From NCBI GenBank assembly GCA_937967685.1, contig CALBTX010000228.1, positions 1 to 6,119 of the forward strand: a stretch of DNA of 6,119 nucleotides. The letters are read 5' to 3'. A program made the position numbers and the translations under genes. Every line of letters starts with the position of its first letter. Position 1 is the first letter of the stretch. Below, one piece after another: positions 1 to 6,119 of this stretch. This DNA comes from an uncultured Bacillaceae bacterium. Its GTDB lineage: Bacteria; Bacillota; Bacilli; Caldalkalibacillales; Caldalkalibacillaceae. Under the pieces are notes generated by a model. That model ran no database searches. It saw only the letters and a list, made by a program, of their open reading frames with translations, and was not told the DNA's origin.

Positions 1-296
1 ATTTAAAAGATATTAAAAACATGATGCAATATATCGCCCGAATGTTATTTTATTTATCCCCGGTCTTATACACGATTGAGGATGTACTGCGAAGAACAGG
101 AAGCGAAACATTAGTACGGTTCCTTTATTTAAACCCCTTGACTTCCCTGATTGAGTCATATCGGAACGTTTTATTGTTGCATCAGCCGCCGTTATGGATC
201 TATTTGGCCGTCATTTCATGCATATCCGCTCTGTTGTTATATATCGGCCTCAAAATTCTGTATAAGTATGAAAATCAATATGCCAAGGTGATCTAA
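1..296 (+). CDS. ABC-2 type polysaccharide export permease, C-terminal part (5' end outside window)
   Basis: This is the last 98 codons of an integral-membrane permease of the Wzm/TagG/KpsM type; the frame is open from nt 3 and ends at TAA 294-296. It would form the membrane channel that moves a lipid-linked polysaccharide outward, powered by the ATPase encoded next. Seen in the sequence: a leading LKDIKN-like segment followed by FYLSPVLY, which resembles the conserved 'RDI...lfylSPiiY' region of this family. Next comes a loop with YLNPLTSLIESYRNVLL, another family hallmark, then a hydrophobic membrane segment (about 22 residues from LWIYLAV to LKIL) and a short charged cytoplasmic tail ending in YAKVI. 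The ATG at 21 is internal and should not be taken as the start. The directly adjoining ATPase gene strongly supports the assignment. The substrate cannot be told from this fragment. Confidence 0.9.
   Translation, partial: LKDIKNMMQYIARMLFYLSPVLYTIEDVLRRTGSETLVRFLYLNPLTSLIESYRNVLLLHQPPLWIYLAVISCISALLLYIGLKILYKYENQYAKVI
285..293 (+). promoter_or_regulatory. Ribosome binding site setting the TTG start of the ATPase gene
   Basis: AAGGTGATC lies inside the last permease codons and next to their stop. AGGTGATC is complementary over eight bases to the 3' end of typical bacterial 16S rRNA. The GGTG core is six bases from the TTG at 297, which justifies that unusual start. Translation of the ATPase is probably coupled to termination of the permease. 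Confidence 0.7.
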
Positions 297-1022
297 TTGA
301 CCCGACCAGTTATAAAGCTTAGAGATATTTGGATTTCCTACCCTGAACATCAAAATAAACCGCTTCAAAATTTGTTTCGCCGCCAAAAAGATGTTTTTTG
401 GGCGGTTAAAGGCTTGACTTTTGATGTGCACAAGGGAGAAGTGCTTGGCATCATCGGCCGAAACGGTTCAGGAAAGAGCACACTTCTGAAACTGTTGAGC
501 GGACTGATTTCACCGGACAAAGGGGAATATATCGTTAGAGGGAAACGCCCTGTTCTGCTCTCGTTAGGGGCCGGCTTTGAACCGGAGTTATCCGGTATTG
601 ATAACATTTATTTAAATGGTTTATTATTAGGAAACAAAAAACAGAAGATCGATGAGCTGCTGGAGGAAATCATTGCGTTTTCCGAGCTTGGCGATTTTGT
701 TTATAAACCGGTGCGAACTTATTCCTCCGGGATGCGGTCCAGGCTGGCCTTCGCCACGGCCATCACTTTAGACCCCGATATTTTATTGATTGATGAAGTG
801 TTAGGTGTAGGGGACGCCGCTTTTCAAGAAAAATGCAAGAAGAAAATTATGGAGAAGATTGAAGCGGACCGGACCGTCATTTTGGTCGCTCACTCCGCTA
901 ACCTTGTCCAAAGCATTTGTGATCGGGTCGTATGGATTCATCGGGGAGAACAAAAAAAGGTGGGAGATACGGAAGCCATCGTTGCTGAATATAAGCAGTT
1001 CATGAAAGGTGCAGCCAAATGA
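297..1022 (+). CDS. ABC transporter ATP-binding protein for polysaccharide export (Wzt/TagH/KpsT type)
   Basis: This 241-residue cytoplasmic ATPase energises export of a lipid-linked glycan through the permease encoded just upstream. All nucleotide-binding motifs are visible: Walker A GRNGSGKST (residues 54-62), signature YSSGMRSRL (142-150), Walker B ILLIDE (162-167), D-loop GVGD (170-173) and the H-loop histidine (H199). The stretch LGAGFEPELSG (90-100) occupies the Q-loop area and is typical of the O-antigen/teichoic-acid export subfamily, which lacks the usual glutamine. The protein ends soon after the nucleotide-binding domain, so it lacks the C-terminal carbohydrate-binding domain of long Wzt proteins such as that of the E. 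coli O9a system. This points to a KpsT/TagH-like mode without glycan-end recognition by the ATPase. The start is TTG, supported by the strong site at 285-293 and because the in-frame codon before it is the permease stop. The 3' end overlaps the next gene by 4 nt (ATGA). Confidence 0.95.
   Translation: MTRPVIKLRDIWISYPEHQNKPLQNLFRRQKDVFWAVKGLTFDVHKGEVLGIIGRNGSGKSTLLKLLSGLISPDKGEYIVRGKRPVLLSLGAGFEPELSGIDNIYLNGLLLGNKKQKIDELLEEIIAFSELGDFVYKPVRTYSSGMRSRLAFATAITLDPDILLIDEVLGVGDAAFQEKCKKKIMEKIEADRTVILVAHSANLVQSICDRVVWIHRGEQKKVGDTEAIVAEYKQFMKGAAK
1005..1011 (+). promoter_or_regulatory. Ribosome binding site of glycosyltransferase A
   Basis: AAAGGTG sits seven bases before the ATG at 1019, within the end of the ATPase gene. 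The spacing favours this ATG over the in-frame ATGs at 1028 and 1031. Together with the ATGA overlap it suggests translational coupling. Confidence 0.6.
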
Positions 1023-2287
1023 AGGTCATGATGCTTCTGTTCAAGGATATTCATTATGACGCCCGGGTCCAGAGAGAAGCACTGGCACTGGCTGAGGCAG
1101 GGCATCAAGTCACCATTGCCTGTCTGGAAGAATATACTCATTCCCCGCCGGTGCTGCATGACAATATCCGTTTAATCAGATGCTCGATATCCACCAAACG
1201 GATCAGGCGCAATGTCAATATGACTGCGGATGATAGGAAGAAAAGCTGGTTTAGAAAGCTGGTCTTTCAAATCATTCGTCAGCCGCTGTTTAAATTGGTC
1301 AAAGACGTCTTGGCCAGCCGAGAGTATTATATACAAATTAAAAAGGTATTGGCACAAAACCCGGTTGTTGTTATTCACTGTCATGATTTAAACACTTTGC
1401 CGGCAGGATACTTGCTGGCCAAAAAGTTCAACCTGAAACTCGTGTATGATTCACATGAATTGTACAATGAAATGGTCGGAAAAAATAAAATCGAAAGCGC
1501 GGTCGGTTTTTGGATGGAAAAACGGCTGATCCGTCATATTGATCATCTGATCGTCGTCAATCCCCAGGTGCAACGCATTTTTCAACAAAGATATGGTGCA
1601 TTGCCTGCAACCGTCATTCAAAACACCCCGATTCTTCCGGATTTAGATGAGATGCTGCCTGAACCGATGAACTATTGGAAGGACAAGTACGGATTAAATG
1701 ATCAAGACATTCTTTTGTTGTACCAAGGCGGACTCACCCCCGAAAGAGGGATCGAAGAATGTATCGAAACGATGCTCATTTTAGGTGATCATTATAAACT
1801 CATTTTGTTGGGGGACGGTAGGAGTAAAGCGAAATTGGTGCGAATGGTCCGGAGTTTAGGTTTGGAAGAGCGTGTATTTTTTCATGAACAAGTTCCTTCT
1901 GAAAAGATCTTGTGGTTTACAAAGCAGGCCGATATCGGCTTGGTGATGTATAAAAACACTTGTCCTAACAATTACTATTCTACACCCAATAAAATTTTCG
2001 AATACATGATGGCCGGCATCCCTGCTGTTGCCTCTGATCATCCGGGCAAGAATTATATTGTTGAGCAAGAACAGACAGGTGTTTGTGTTCAGGAAACACC
2101 TGAGGCCATTAAAAGGGGCATCGAGTCTATCGTGCACAATTACTCATATTACCGAAATCAGTGTCTGCAAAAGAGAGAGCGTTTTTCTTGGCAAGTTGAG
2201 AAGAAACAACTGATCAAATTATACGATAAATTAGGTGAACGTTCTGATGAAGAACATTCTTATGGTCAGCCAACATTATCCACCTGA
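1019..2287 (+). CDS. Glycosyltransferase A, GT-B fold, family 4 type
   Basis: This 422-residue protein is a probable retaining glycosyltransferase that adds a sugar from a nucleotide donor to a growing lipid-linked glycan at the inner membrane face. The N-terminal half has the family-4 opening: a beta strand, then YDARVQREALALAEAGH (13-29), where the acceptor domain begins. It also has HCHDLNTLPAG (120-130) and LVYDSHELYNE (141-151). The C-terminal donor domain starts around LLYQGGLTPERGIEE (233-247) and includes LILLGDG (261-267) and the NKIFEYMMAGIPAVASD region (324-340). E328 matches the second glutamate of the EX7E motif; the first position is Y320, as in many subfamily members. Residues 57-109 are rich in basic and hydrophobic residues and may touch the membrane. 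No signal peptide or clear transmembrane helix is seen. It is related to glycosyltransferase C two genes downstream. Its last 41 nt overlap the next gene in another frame. Donor, acceptor and linkage are unknown. Confidence 0.92.
   Translation: MKVMMLLFKDIHYDARVQREALALAEAGHQVTIACLEEYTHSPPVLHDNIRLIRCSISTKRIRRNVNMTADDRKKSWFRKLVFQIIRQPLFKLVKDVLASREYYIQIKKVLAQNPVVVIHCHDLNTLPAGYLLAKKFNLKLVYDSHELYNEMVGKNKIESAVGFWMEKRLIRHIDHLIVVNPQVQRIFQQRYGALPATVIQNTPILPDLDEMLPEPMNYWKDKYGLNDQDILLLYQGGLTPERGIEECIETMLILGDHYKLILLGDGRSKAKLVRMVRSLGLEERVFFHEQVPSEKILWFTKQADIGLVMYKNTCPNNYYSTPNKIFEYMMAGIPAVASDHPGKNYIVEQEQTGVCVQETPEAIKRGIESIVHNYSYYRNQCLQKRERFSWQVEKKQLIKLYDKLGERSDEEHSYGQPTLST
2233..2238 (+). promoter_or_regulatory. 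Ribosome binding site deciding the start of glycosyltransferase B
   Basis: AGGTGA lies eight bases before the ATG at 2247. An alternative in-frame GTG at 2235 falls inside this motif and has only weak purine sequence before it, so ATG 2247 is the better start. Confidence 0.6.
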
Positions 2288-3449
2288 AATTGGGGCGGCC
2301 AGTAACCGTTCAGCCCATATCGTGTCTCATTTGTTGAAAAACGGGTATCATATTGATTTAATCACTTCTAAACCGAACTACCCCAATCCTGTTATATATC
2401 AATCATTGGCCTATGAAGAAATGGAACATGAGCGCTTGAATATTTATCGTTGTCCCGTGCTGCCCGGTTCCTTCCCGTTGTTGTCCAGATTGTTGAACCA
2501 GTTATTTTTTCTTTTTTTTGCGCTCTGGACGGCTTTATTGATTTGTTTACGTCAATCCATCAACAAATGTGTGACCACTTCCCCCCCTTTTGCGGTCAAC
2601 GTCATCGGGATGTTTGTCAGTAAAGTATTGCGTATCCCATGGGTGATGGAAGTTCGTGATCTGTGGCCGGATTCAATGATCGCCGTGGGGGCTATTCGGG
2701 AAAGTCACCCGTTATATAAGTTGTTTAAAAGATTAGAACATGCTTTTTACAGGTGTAGTCGGCATATTGTTGTTGTGACGTATCATACGAGAGAGTTGCT
2801 CATTCAACAAGGAATTCCTCCAAACAAAATGACGGTCATTACGAATGGCGTGCCTGATTGGATCACATCAGTGGACCAAGCAGATCAACAACCCAAGCAA
2901 ACCATGAAGGTCATGTACATTGGCAATTTGGGTCTGTCTCAAAACTTGGGGATTGTTCTGGATGCCGCTAACAGGCTGAAAGCGCATGAGCAGATTGAGT
3001 TTTATTTCATCGGTGAAGGATTAGACAAGGAACAGTTGATCCGTAAAGCAAGGCAGTTGCAACTGTCAAATGTTCATTTTATAGACGGGGTGACAGATAA
3101 GCGTCAATTGGCGCAATGGTATCTGCAAGCGGATCTCGGGATTGTTTCACTCAAAAAGGCTCAGTTGTTTAAGTCTGTCATTCCCAGTAAAGTGTTTGAG
3201 TACGCGGGACTCAATGTGCCCATCATGCTGATTGGAGACGGAGAAGTGGCTGAAATGATCGAGCGTTATGAGCTGGGGTTTTCAGTGGATGTGGACATTT
3301 CCAAGGTCAGTGAAGCGATTTTGGGTTTTTATCAAAGATGGAAAGAAACGGATCAAAATCATGTCACCAACCCTCACCGGGACCGATTCAAACATGATTT
3401 TTCTTGGGAGCACTTGATACAAAAATATATCCAAGTTCTCAATGCATAG
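2247..3449 (+). CDS. Glycosyltransferase B, WbuB-like GT4 family
   Basis: This 400-residue GT-B glycosyltransferase resembles the WbuB-like branch of GT4, whose founding member is assigned as an N-acetylfucosaminyl transferase in O-antigen synthesis. Seen in the sequence: N-terminal SQHYPPEIGAASNR (8-21), the typical glycine-rich acceptor-domain start; VRDLWPDS (136-143), a hallmark of this branch; VITNGVP (197-203) at the domain linker; YIGNLG (224-229) and FIGEG (254-258) in the donor domain; and IPSKVFEYAG (312-321), with E318 at the second position of EX7E and S310 at the first. Residues 82-101 are strongly hydrophobic (LLNQLFFLFFALWTALLICL) and probably dip into the membrane, as is common in this branch. 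The start at ATG 2247 is preferred for its ribosome binding site; GTG 2235 would add four residues. It overlaps glycosyltransferase A by 41 nt. It is not obviously a close relative of A or C. The sugar specificity cannot be read from the sequence. Confidence 0.9.
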   Translation: MKNILMVSQHYPPEIGAASNRSAHIVSHLLKNGYHIDLITSKPNYPNPVIYQSLAYEEMEHERLNIYRCPVLPGSFPLLSRLLNQLFFLFFALWTALLICLRQSINKCVTTSPPFAVNVIGMFVSKVLRIPWVMEVRDLWPDSMIAVGAIRESHPLYKLFKRLEHAFYRCSRHIVVVTYHTRELLIQQGIPPNKMTVITNGVPDWITSVDQADQQPKQTMKVMYIGNLGLSQNLGIVLDAANRLKAHEQIEFYFIGEGLDKEQLIRKARQLQLSNVHFIDGVTDKRQLAQWYLQADLGIVSLKKAQLFKSVIPSKVFEYAGLNVPIMLIGDGEVAEMIERYELGFSVDVDISKVSEAILGFYQRWKETDQNHVTNPHRDRFKHDFSWEHLIQKYIQVLNA

Positions 3450-3455
3450 GAGTGG
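3448..3455 (+). promoter_or_regulatory. Ribosome binding site of glycosyltransferase C
   Basis: AGGAGTGG overlaps the stop codon of glycosyltransferase B (TAG 3447-3449). Its AGGAG core ends nine bases before the ATG at 3462, supporting that start. Confidence 0.6.
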
Positions 3456-3461
3456 AAGACG

Positions 3462-4862
3462 ATGATAAGATCGTGGATGAGAACACTGAACAGGGTATTG
3501 CTGAGAAGTAAAAATGAACTTGAGGCGTATGCCCGGGCAAATCCCAAAGTGTGTATGATCGTTTGGAATACGTTTGAAACAGATGCCCGGGTGACCAAAG
3601 AAGCCGTTTCCCTCACGAAGGCCGGTAAAGCGGTGACCGTCATCGCCGTGCATGCTCCGGGAAAAACAAAGCGATCCGAATCTCAACACGGTTTTCACGT
3701 GATCAGAGTCGACCGCACTTTGCGTAAACGGGACCCATCCGCGGTCCAGGTGACTAATCGGACAACAAGTCACTCTGATCATCACTCATCCACCAAGACG
3801 ATAAACCATGTCAAACAACGACCGTTGATGAAAAAGGCCGTCACTTTTATGATCAAATATATGAAGCGGCTGAAAAATCGCCTGAGAAACCGGTTGAAAA
3901 AGATCCCGAAATTGGTGCTTTCAAAATTAAGGAAACGATTGCCTTTTCTGCCCAAATTGATTATTAACATCCGTTTCTTTACCCATGCCTACCGAAATAA
4001 GGCCGGCATATATCATTCCCACGATCTAAACACGCTGATTCCAGCCTACTTGGTTTCCAGGCTGAGGGGGACAAAGCTAATATATGATGCTCATGAAGTT
4101 TCCACCGATCGAGCCGGATGGAAGAACAAAAAATGGTGGGAAACGATTGAAAGGATTTTAATTAAGAAAGCGGACCAAGTGATTACGACGAACCAGACCA
4201 GGGCCGAATACTTTGCCAAACAATACGCTATTAGCCCCCCGCATATCATCCGTAATGTACCTCCGTATCAAGAATTAAAGAAAACGAACCGTATTAGAGA
4301 GGTATGCCAAATTGACGAGGAACAACCCATTATTCTTTATCAAGGGGGTATACAACGAGAGCGCGGGATCGAAAATATGGTTAAATGTATTCCTTTGGTA
4401 AGAAAAGGTGTTTTTGTTTTTATAGGAAATGGCGCGCTAAAACCTGATATAATAAACCTTGTGGAAGATTTAGGACTTCAATCGCGGGCTTGTTTTATCG
4501 ATGCAGTCCCGAACGAAGAGCTGTTAACGTATACCGCTTCAGCGGATATCGGTTTACAACTGTTGCAAAACACCTGTTTCAATCATTACTCAGCTTGCTC
4601 TAACAAGCTGCACGAATATTTAATGGCAGGCATCCCTGTCATAGCGAGTGACTTACCTGAAATGAGAAAAGTGGTGGAAACAACAAAAACCGGGCTGTTG
4701 GTTAATCCGGACGAGATCGAGATGGTTGCTCAAGCGATAAACCAACTGATTGAAGATAAAGATTTGTATCACCGACTACAGCAGAACACCCGCAAAGCTG
4801 CAACGATGTATAAATGGGAAAATGAAGAGCAGAAATTGTTGTCCATTTATGGGATTAACTGA
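3462..4862 (+). CDS. Glycosyltransferase C, GT-B fold, family 4 type, with long basic linker
   Basis: This 466-residue probable glycosyltransferase is related to glycosyltransferase A. Parallel motifs are DARVTKEAVSLTKAGK (41-56), HSHDLNTLIPAY (185-196), LIYDAHE (206-212), ILYQGGIQRERGIE (291-304) and NKLHEYLMAGIPVIASD (381-397). E385 corresponds to E328 of A. Over 36 aligned residues (362-397 here, 305-340 in A) I count 21 identities without a gap. Two things set it apart: an N-terminal extension of about 27 residues before the first beta strand, and a longer stretch between the DARV and HDLN motifs (147 residues against 109 in A). The extra stretch holds a strongly basic segment: residues 118-171 have 20 Lys/Arg and no acidic residue. 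This may bind anionic lipids or the lipid-linked acceptor. No signal peptide or clear membrane helix is seen. It probably adds another sugar to the same glycan; donor and linkage are unknown. Confidence 0.9.
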   Translation: MIRSWMRTLNRVLLRSKNELEAYARANPKVCMIVWNTFETDARVTKEAVSLTKAGKAVTVIAVHAPGKTKRSESQHGFHVIRVDRTLRKRDPSAVQVTNRTTSHSDHHSSTKTINHVKQRPLMKKAVTFMIKYMKRLKNRLRNRLKKIPKLVLSKLRKRLPFLPKLIINIRFFTHAYRNKAGIYHSHDLNTLIPAYLVSRLRGTKLIYDAHEVSTDRAGWKNKKWWETIERILIKKADQVITTNQTRAEYFAKQYAISPPHIIRNVPPYQELKKTNRIREVCQIDEEQPIILYQGGIQRERGIENMVKCIPLVRKGVFVFIGNGALKPDIINLVEDLGLQSRACFIDAVPNEELLTYTASADIGLQLLQNTCFNHYSACSNKLHEYLMAGIPVIASDLPEMRKVVETTKTGLLVNPDEIEMVAQAINQLIEDKDLYHRLQQNTRKAATMYKWENEEQKLLSIYGIN

Positions 4863-4881
4863 ACAAAGTACTTTATATAAT
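4855..4881 (+). promoter_or_regulatory. Possible weak promoter ahead of the dehydrogenase gene
   Basis: A perfect TATAAT (4876-4881) lies in the only intergenic gap of the window. The best upstream partner is TTAACT (4855-4860), four of six matches to the -35 consensus, with a short 15-nt spacer and no extended -10 TG. In AT-rich sequence TATAAT can occur by chance, so the dehydrogenase may simply be read through from upstream. Confidence 0.25.
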
Positions 4882-4893
4882 TAGATTGATTAT

Positions 4894-4899
4894 AGGAGG
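4894..4899 (+). promoter_or_regulatory. Strong ribosome binding site of the dehydrogenase gene
   Basis: A full AGGAGG lies eight bases before the ATG at 4908. It is the best consensus site in the window and fixes the start, which also places the Rossmann glycine motif at the very N-terminus as expected. Confidence 0.75.
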
Positions 4900-4907
4900 A
4901 TGCAATA

Positions 4908-6119
4908 ATGAGACTTTGCGTATTAGGTTTGGGGTATATTGGTTTACCGACTGCCGTGATGTTCGCCAAACATGGATTGGACGTTCATGGCGTTGATGTC
5001 AATGCGGAAGTGGTGGAAATGTTACAAAACAAGCAGTTGCATATTGAAGAGCCCGGTTTGCAGGAAGCGATGTCAGAAGTGATCGACCAGAAAAAGTTCA
5101 CGGTCTCCACGTCACCTGCAAAAGCCGATGCCTATATCATAGCTGTTCCCACTCCGATTACGAAAGATAAAACTGCTGACTTGAACTACGTTCGCAGTGC
5201 CACTGAAATGGTTCTTCCTTATTTGGAAAAAGGAAATTTAGTGGTTTTGGAATCCACTGTACCGCCCAGAACGGTGGAAGATATTATGCTGCCTATTTTA
5301 AAACAAACCGAATGGAAAATAGGTGAAGAACTGTTTGTGTCTCATTCACCTGAGCGGGTTTTGCCGGGTAAACTGTTTGAGGAGCTTGTTTCCAATGATC
5401 GGGTTGTGGGTGGAATTAATGAACGGTCTGCACAAATGACGGCTGACTTATACAAAACATTTGTCCGAGGTAAGATCCACTTGACAGATGCGACCACCGC
5501 TGAAATGGTCAAGTTAATGGAGAACACCTATCGCGATGTCAACATCGCTTTGGCCAATGAATTGGCCCTCATTGCTGAAAGAATTGGATTTAACGTTTGG
5601 GAAGCCATTGAATTGGCCAATTGTCATCCGCGCGTAAACATTCATAAACCAGGTCCCGGCGTAGGGGGACACTGTATTGCGGTAGACCCATGGTTTATTA
5701 TTGAGCAAGCGCGCGAAGAATCCAGACTGATCTCCTTGTCCCGAGATATTAATGATACGGCTCCGCATCGGGTAGTGTATACGATTGAGGAATTAGTCAA
5801 GGATAAAGCTAAACCCGTTATTTCCATCTTTGGGTTGGCATTTAAAGGAAATATTGATGATATGCGGGAAAGCCCCTCATTAGAAGTGATACAACGCTTG
5901 AATAATCTCGGCTACAACCTTAAAATTTATGATCCCCATGTCAAAAAAGACATTGAGGGGAAAGTACCTTCTGTGGAAGAAGCGGTAAGACATACAGATT
6001 GCCTCGTTATCCTTACGGATCATGATCAGTTTAAAACATTGGATTTCAATCGCATTAAATCATTAATGCGCACACCGCTCATCTATGATACTAGAAATAT
6101 TTTAATTAGGGATAAGGTT
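4908..6119 (+). CDS. wecC: UDP-N-acetyl-D-mannosamine dehydrogenase, WecC type (3' end outside window)
   Basis: The frame is open to the window end (404 codons), close to the roughly 420 residues usual for WecC, so only a short C-terminal piece is missing. The enzyme performs the NAD-dependent four-electron oxidation of UDP-ManNAc to UDP-ManNAcA in the cytoplasm. My translation shows the N-terminal Rossmann motif GLGYIG (7-12), ESTVPP (115-120), HSPERVLPGK (146-155, with E149 in the catalytic region), EMVKLMENTYRD with K202 and N206, and the active-site segment PGVGGHCIAVDPWFI with nucleophile C256. Near the C-terminus are GLAFKGN and MRESPS of the UDP-binding domain. The AVDPWFI ending and the SPERVLPGK form are those of WecC rather than UDP-glucose dehydrogenase; UDP-GlcNAc 6-dehydrogenase (WbpA type) is the nearest alternative. 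It is preceded by a 45-nt gap. Its place beside glycosyltransferases and an exporter suggests a uronic-acid-containing glycan. The gene symbol follows the family, not a known strain name. Confidence 0.9.
   Translation, partial: MRLCVLGLGYIGLPTAVMFAKHGLDVHGVDVNAEVVEMLQNKQLHIEEPGLQEAMSEVIDQKKFTVSTSPAKADAYIIAVPTPITKDKTADLNYVRSATEMVLPYLEKGNLVVLESTVPPRTVEDIMLPILKQTEWKIGEELFVSHSPERVLPGKLFEELVSNDRVVGGINERSAQMTADLYKTFVRGKIHLTDATTAEMVKLMENTYRDVNIALANELALIAERIGFNVWEAIELANCHPRVNIHKPGPGVGGHCIAVDPWFIIEQAREESRLISLSRDINDTAPHRVVYTIEELVKDKAKPVISIFGLAFKGNIDDMRESPSLEVIQRLNNLGYNLKIYDPHVKKDIEGKVPSVEEAVRHTDCLVILTDHDQFKTLDFNRIKSLMRTPLIYDTRNILIRDKV

Noticed and set aside
2028..2213. Small plus-strand open frame of 61 codons inside glycosyltransferase A
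   Set aside because: It is an out-of-frame reading of the conserved donor domain of A and resembles no known protein.
2235..2246. GTG at 2235 as start of glycosyltransferase B
   Set aside because: It is possible, but the codon sits inside the AGGTGA motif that is well spaced for ATG 2247; the four extra residues add no conserved feature.
2505..2519. T-rich run as an intrinsic terminator
   Set aside because: It is inside the coding frame of glycosyltransferase B, has no convincing GC-rich stem just before it, and encodes a hydrophobic segment typical of the family.
3282..3785. Long minus-strand open frame of 167 codons across the B/C boundary
   Set aside because: It lies antisense to two well-supported glycosyltransferase genes, has no recognisable domain, and its composition (Cys/His/Arg-rich, irregular) is that of a shadow frame.
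4863..4907. Terminator between glycosyltransferase C and the dehydrogenase
   Set aside because: There is no GC-rich stem followed by a T-run; the only inverted repeat is a 6-bp AT pair, too weak for an intrinsic terminator.
5342..5827. Three overlapping minus-strand open frames opposite the dehydrogenase
   Set aside because: The plus strand here encodes the catalytic motifs of the dehydrogenase, including the GGHC active site; the reverse frames show no family features.

Overview
The window is one compact, single-strand (+) gene block from a surface-polysaccharide locus. It contains the 3' end of an ABC-2 export permease, its ATPase, three family-4-type (GT-B) glycosyltransferases in a row, and a nucleotide-sugar dehydrogenase of the WecC (UDP-N-acetylmannosamine dehydrogenase) type that runs off the right edge. 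Moderate-to-low G+C, strong AGGAGG/AAGGTGATC-type ribosome binding sites, TTG use as a start codon, and the TagGH/Wzm-Wzt style of the exporter suggest a Bacillota (Bacillales-like) organism. This is an inference from style; the species cannot be named from the sequence.

Layout: 1-296 permease C-terminus; 297-1022 ATPase, starting directly after the permease stop and in the same frame; 1019-2287 glycosyltransferase A, with an ATGA overlap to the ATPase; 2247-3449 glycosyltransferase B (WbuB-like), overlapping A by 41 nt; 3462-4862 glycosyltransferase C, after a 12-nt gap; 4863-4907 the only real intergenic gap; 4908-6119 dehydrogenase (partial, 404 codons visible). There is no gene-free stretch longer than 45 nt. 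I saw no RNA genes, insertion sequences, CRISPR repeats or convincing terminators.

How the parts fit: the dehydrogenase would make UDP-ManNAcA, an acidic sugar donor. The three glycosyltransferases would act at the cytoplasmic face of the membrane to build a lipid-linked glycan. The permease/ATPase pair would export the finished chain. No polymerase (Wzy) or flippase (Wzx) is visible, which agrees with the ABC-transporter-dependent route. The product could be a teichuronic-acid-like or secondary cell-wall polysaccharide, a capsule, or an S-layer-type glycan; the sequence does not decide between these.

Nothing here looks like an undescribed molecular system. The points most worth a second look are the related pair of glycosyltransferases A and C flanking an unrelated-type B, the long acid-free basic segment in C, the same-frame TAA/TTG junction between permease and ATPase, and the homopolymer tracts inside B.
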